Both the position numbers and the translations under genes were made by a program. Positions 6,181 to 8,575 of a DNA stretch of 8,575 nt are shown here, in pieces; position 1 is the first letter of the stretch; every line of letters begins with the position of its first letter. The notes below the pieces were generated by a model. The model was not told the DNA's origin and searched no databases. It worked only from the letters and a program-made list of their open reading frames with translations. The stretch covers positions 1-8,575 of the forward strand of contig WRBX01000019.1 of NCBI GenBank assembly GCA_009784335.1, read 5' to 3'. The DNA comes from Oscillospiraceae bacterium. GTDB lineage: Bacteria > Bacillota_A > Clostridia > Monoglobales > WRBX01.

Positions 6181-6732
6181 CTATCGCTCTTGGTTTTTGT
6201 CCATCTTGCCATTATTCTTGTCCATCTTGCCATTATGCTCTTTGTAATTCAGTTTTGCAGAAAGCGTTACTTCTTTGCTCTCCTGTGCATGTGCCGCATC
6301 TAAAGTGACCGCTATTTTATACTCGCTCGCAACCGGCATTTTCCCATTTTTGGTCACCGCCACATCCCGAAGCTCCGGCCAAGCTACAGTGATTCCCGGC
6401 TCTAAAGACGGAATAATAAGATTTTCTAAAACAGCATTTTCGGTTCCGCTGTTTTCAATCTTAAAATTGATATGCCTAGTCTCGCCTTTCTTAAGATGCA
6501 CAGTAAAATCAAGTTTTTTGCCATTTTCAGTCACATTGATTTTCTCATTGTCAACCTTATTGACAATTTTTTCCTCGACGAACTTCAAATGCGCCTTTTT
6601 ATTATCCATTCCATTATGCATCATGTTATCACCAAAATGCAGCGCACCCGATGCCGCAGCATAAACTACACCAGTAACAAGCAGCAATGCCAGCACTGCA
6701 ACAATAGTGTATGTTCTGTTTCTTGTTCTCAT
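6181..6732 (-). CDS. Small exported protein, probable TasA/camelysin-like beta-sandwich (tentative)
   Basis: A 183-residue protein with a clear export signal: MRTRNRTY, then hydrophobic TIVAVLALLLVTGVVYA (9-25), with cutting likely after the YAA region. The mature part is rich in beta-type sequence. The stretch LDFTVHLKKGETRHINFKIE followed by NSGTENAVLENL (74-105), and the later VTLSAKLNYKE (155-165), resemble the pattern of SipW-processed surface proteins such as TasA and camelysin, in which a sandwich strand begins soon after the signal (here SGALHF, 28-33). That match is from pattern only, and no SipW-type peptidase gene is in the window. The segment 37-46 is Met/His/Asn-rich, and the tail repeats NGKMDKN (167-180). 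There are no cysteines. A strong SD, AAGGAGGA (6738-6745, minus), lies 5 bases before the ATG. It is divergent from glyQS and convergent with the hydrolase gene. Confidence 0.82.
   Translation of the reverse strand: MRTRNRTYTIVAVLALLLVTGVVYAAASGALHFGDNMMHNGMDNKKAHLKFVEEKIVNKVDNEKINVTENGKKLDFTVHLKKGETRHINFKIENSGTENAVLENLIIPSLEPGITVAWPELRDVAVTKNGKMPVASEYKIAVTLDAAHAQESKEVTLSAKLNYKEHNGKMDKNNGKMDKNQER
6197..6236 (-). repeat. 21-bp tandem repeat encoding NGKMDKN twice at the C-terminus
   Basis: Nineteen of 21 bases are identical between 6197-6215 and 6218-6236, giving a duplicated NGKMDKN heptapeptide just before the final QER. The unit is a multiple of three, so copy changes keep the frame. A related HNGMDNK occurs at residues 39-45 of the same protein. 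Confidence 0.85.
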
Positions 6733-6737
6733 AATAA

Positions 6738-6745
6738 TCCTCCTT
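6738..6745 (-). promoter_or_regulatory. Strong SD of the leftward exported-protein gene
   Basis: On the minus strand AAGGAGGA precedes ATG (6732-6730) by 5 bases, close to the anti-SD optimum. It fixes this start and contrasts with glyQS on the other side of the same intergenic region, which has no SD. Confidence 0.85.
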
Positions 6746-6764
6746 AGAATCTATATAGGTTCTA
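6745..6764. promoter_or_regulatory. 20-bp imperfect palindrome in the divergent intergenic region
   Basis: TAGAATCTATATAGGTTCTA reads the same on both strands except for one mismatched pair. It directly abuts the SD of the leftward gene and so lies in or at its leader, which fits an operator. The central CTATATAG could also serve as a -10 element on the minus strand, but no matching -35 was found. No regulator gene is adjacent. Confidence 0.4.
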
Positions 6765-6803
6765 GATGTATTTTGGCGTTTTTCTTGAAAAAATATTCAA
6801 ATA

Positions 6804-6832
6804 TTGACATTTTTGTAAATTCTATGTAAATT
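6804..6832 (+). promoter_or_regulatory. Sigma-A-type promoter of glyQS, positioned for a leaderless mRNA
   Basis: A perfect TTGACA (6804-6809) is followed after 17 bases by TAAATT (6827-6832), four of six matches to the -10 consensus. Transcription should start about 7 bases downstream, at about 6839, which is the A of the glyQS ATG. Confidence 0.65.
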
Positions 6833-6838
6833 CGACAT

Positions 6839-8236
6839 ATGGAAAACCAAGATAAAACAATGGAGAAAATTGTTGCGCTTTGCAAGGGCAGAGGCTTTAT
6901 TTTTGCCGGCAGCGAAATATATGGCGGCCTGGCTAATGCCTGGGATTACGGCCCGCTTGGCGTGCTGCTCAAAAATAACATCAAGCAAGCGTGGTGGAAA
7001 GATTTTATTGATAGTAATCCGCTAAATGTCGGCCTTGATTGCGCGATTTTGATGAACCCTCAAGTTTGGGTTGCAAGTGGCCATGTGGGCGGTTTTTCCG
7101 ATCCGCTGATGGATTGCAAATCATGCAAAACTCGTCATAGAGCTGATACTCTTATTGAAGAAACCGGCGAAAACCCAACCGGCTGGACAAATGAGCAAAT
7201 GCAAGAATATATAGCAGAGAATAATCTTTCTTGCCCAAATTGCGGCAAAAACGATTTTACCGATATTCGTCAATTCAATCTAATGTTTAAGACTTTTGCA
7301 GGCGTAACCGAAGATACCAAAAATGAAATATATCTTCGCCCGGAAACGGCGCAAGGCATCTTCGTTAATTTCAAAAATGTCGCCCGCACCACGCGCAAAA
7401 AAATCCCGTTCGGCATCGGCCAAATCGGGAAAGCTTTTAGAAACGAAATAACTCCCGGAAATTTCACTTTCCGCACGCGCGAGTTCGAGCAAATGGAGCT
7501 TGAATTTTTCTGCAAGCCGGGGAGCGAGCTCGATTGGTTTTCATATTGGAAAGATTTTTGCAAAAACTGGCTGCTAAAATACGGCATCAGCGAGGAAAAT
7601 ATCAAGCTTCGTGAGCATTCTGCCGAGGAGCTCTCACATTATTCCAATGCAACGGTGGATATCGAATTTAGGTTTCCGTTCGGCTGGGGCGAGCTTTGGG
7701 GCATCGCCAGCCGCACCGATTTTGATTTGAAATCGCATGCCGCCCACAGCGGCGAAAACATGGAATACATTGAAGAAAGTGGTGACCGTTATGTTCCTTA
7801 TTGCGTGGAACCGTCGCTGGGAGCGGATCGAGTTGCTCTCGCAATTCTCTGCGAGGCGTATGACGAAGAGGCGGTAGGGGCTGCTCAAGGCGCGCCCGAC
7901 ACACAGAGCGAAACTCGCATAGTTCTCCGTTTTGCACCTGAAATTTCGCCATTTAAGGTTGCAATTCTGCCGCTTTCAAATAAACTTGCCGAACCGGCAG
8001 AGAAACTTTATCAAGAATTGGCGCAAGAATTCTCATGCGATTACGATAAATCCGGCAGCATCGGTAAGCGCTATCGCCGGCAAGACGAAATCGGCACTCC
8101 GCTCTGCATAACCTATGATTTTGAAAGCGAGTCCGACGGCTGCGTAACAGTCCGCCACCGCGACACAATGGAGCAAGAACGAGTTAAAGTTACAGAATTA
8201 GTTGATTATATTAAGAATAAATTAAAAAAATTTTAG
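6839..8236 (+). CDS. glyQS: Glycine--tRNA ligase, single-chain alpha2 type
   Basis: Charges tRNA-Gly with glycine in the cytoplasm using ATP. The 465-residue length and layout fit the homodimeric class II enzyme rather than the two-subunit GlyQ/GlyS type. Visible parts are [19 protein letters not shown] (13-31) and AWDYGPLG (34-41) near the N-terminus; a four-cysteine zinc-type element, CKSC (93-96) and CPNC (132-135); [14 protein letters not shown] (165-178); motif 2 AFRNEITPG with [14 protein letters not shown] (199-224); motif 3 [13 protein letters not shown] (325-337); and the anticodon-binding domain from about 371 (PFKVAILPL) to the end, with [14 protein letters not shown] short Gly/Ala/Gln-rich segment (347-358) links motif 3 to that domain. 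ATG 6839 has no SD and coincides with the predicted transcription start. An in-frame ATG at 6860 is an alternative, also without a clear SD. No T-box leader is present. The next gene begins 10 bases after the stop. Confidence 0.97.
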   Translation: MENQDKTMEKIVALCKGRGFIFAGSEIYGGLANAWDYGPLGVLLKNNIKQAWWKDFIDSNPLNVGLDCAILMNPQVWVASGHVGGFSDPLMDCKSCKTRHRADTLIEETGENPTGWTNEQMQEYIAENNLSCPNCGKNDFTDIRQFNLMFKTFAGVTEDTKNEIYLRPETAQGIFVNFKNVARTTRKKIPFGIGQIGKAFRNEITPGNFTFRTREFEQMELEFFCKPGSELDWFSYWKDFCKNWLLKYGISEENIKLREHSAEELSHYSNATVDIEFRFPFGWGELWGIASRTDFDLKSHAAHSGENMEYIEESGDRYVPYCVEPSLGADRVALAILCEAYDEEAVGAAQGAPDTQSETRIVLRFAPEISPFKVAILPLSNKLAEPAEKLYQELAQEFSCDYDKSGSIGKRYRRQDEIGTPLCITYDFESESDGCVTVRHRDTMEQERVKVTELVDYIKNKLKKF

Positions 8237-8246
8237 GGGGCATAAA

Positions 8247-8575
8247 ATGGAAAAACTAAATCTGGCAAAAGAACGGGGCAGAGTAGAAGAAAAAGTCTTA
8301 AAGGCCGGAAAGGAAGTGCTGGCTCGCGGATTTTTTGATGATAATCTGAAAGACTATATCACAAGAGCAAGAGCAGATTTCGTACGCATTTTTATGCGCA
8401 CTAATGAGAAATGCGCAAATGAGTCCTTCAATAGCCGCAGTGCCGATACATTTGTTGGCGCAATTGCGCATATGAAGTTTGACGGATTTGAACAAGAGAT
8501 AAACGCATATTTTTCTAAGCCGGAAAATGTCAAGGTTGCTGAAAGTAAATCAGATATTATACTTAACAAATATTT
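8247..8575 (+). CDS. Hypothetical protein, N-terminal part (3' end outside window)
   Basis: An open frame of 109 codons from ATG 8247 runs off the right edge without a stop. I do not recognise the family. It begins MEKLNLAKERGRVEEKVLKA, is highly charged and probably largely helical, with KDYITRARADFVRIFMR and HMKFDGFEQEINAYFSK further on. There is no signal peptide or membrane segment, so it looks cytoplasmic. AGGGGG (8235-8240) lies 6 bases before the ATG and overlaps the TAG stop of glyQS. The 10-base gap and the absence of a terminator suggest co-transcription and probably translational coupling with glyQS. Opposite-strand frames here are shorter and lack an SD. Confidence 0.75.
   Translation, partial: MEKLNLAKERGRVEEKVLKAGKEVLARGFFDDNLKDYITRARADFVRIFMRTNEKCANESFNSRSADTFVGAIAHMKFDGFEQEINAYFSKPENVKVAESKSDIILNKY

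Noticed and set aside
6275..6747. Two plus-strand frames opposite the exported-protein gene
   Set aside because: The minus-strand gene has a strong SD, a signal peptide and a plausible fold; these frames have none.
6733..6838. Promoter for the leftward exported-protein gene
   Set aside because: AT-rich hexamers are present, but no -35/-10 pair with acceptable spacing was found on the minus strand.
1..8575. CRISPR array, insertion sequence, tRNA or prophage structural genes
   Set aside because: No regularly spaced repeats, transposase motifs, cloverleaf sequences or phage genes were seen; a KilA-N family protein alone is not evidence of a prophage.

Overview
The window looks like chromosomal DNA of a member of the Bacillota, most likely an uncultured, gut-type, spore-forming Clostridia lineage. 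The main reasons are a large protein whose core resembles SleC, the clostridial spore cortex-lytic enzyme; an Amidase_3 domain carrying an SFHR zinc motif; a single-chain (alpha2) glycyl-tRNA synthetase; a BspA-like leucine-rich-repeat protein; strong AG-rich Shine-Dalgarno (SD) sites; and simple hairpin-plus-T-run terminators. This assignment is inferred from protein families and motifs recalled from memory, not from a database search. No rRNA, tRNA, insertion sequence, CRISPR array or phage structural gene was seen, and no gene-free stretch exceeds about 125 bases.

Layout. (1) 1-1645: the 3' end of a KilA-N-family protein gene, then a GT2 undecaprenyl-phosphate-type glycosyltransferase gene 17 bases downstream, closed by a terminator. 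(2) 1655-3002: a single gene for a secreted BspA-type LRR protein built from two tandem copies of a module of about 188 residues, with its own terminator. (3) 3049-6166: a 1015-residue peptidoglycan hydrolase. Its order is an Ig-like pro-region, a SpoIID/SleC-like domain, three peptidoglycan-binding domains, three LysM domains, a zinc amidase and a fourth LysM. It has no signal peptide. (4) 6132-6745: a leftward gene for a small exported protein, probably a TasA/camelysin-type beta-sandwich, converging on the hydrolase gene at a shared bidirectional terminator. (5) 6746-6838: a short divergent region with a 20-bp imperfect palindrome and a sigma-A-type promoter. (6) 6839-8575: glyQS, whose start codon falls where transcription should begin (a predicted leaderless mRNA), followed 10 bases later by an unrecognised gene that runs off the window.

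The common theme of the middle is the cell surface: a lipid-linked sugar transferase, two exported proteins and a multi-domain wall or cortex hydrolase. Each has its own terminator, so they appear to be separate transcription units rather than one pathway operon. The most noteworthy objects are the SleC-like/amidase fusion, the duplicated LRR protein, the enlarged membrane domain of the glycosyltransferase and the predicted leaderless glyQS without a T-box.
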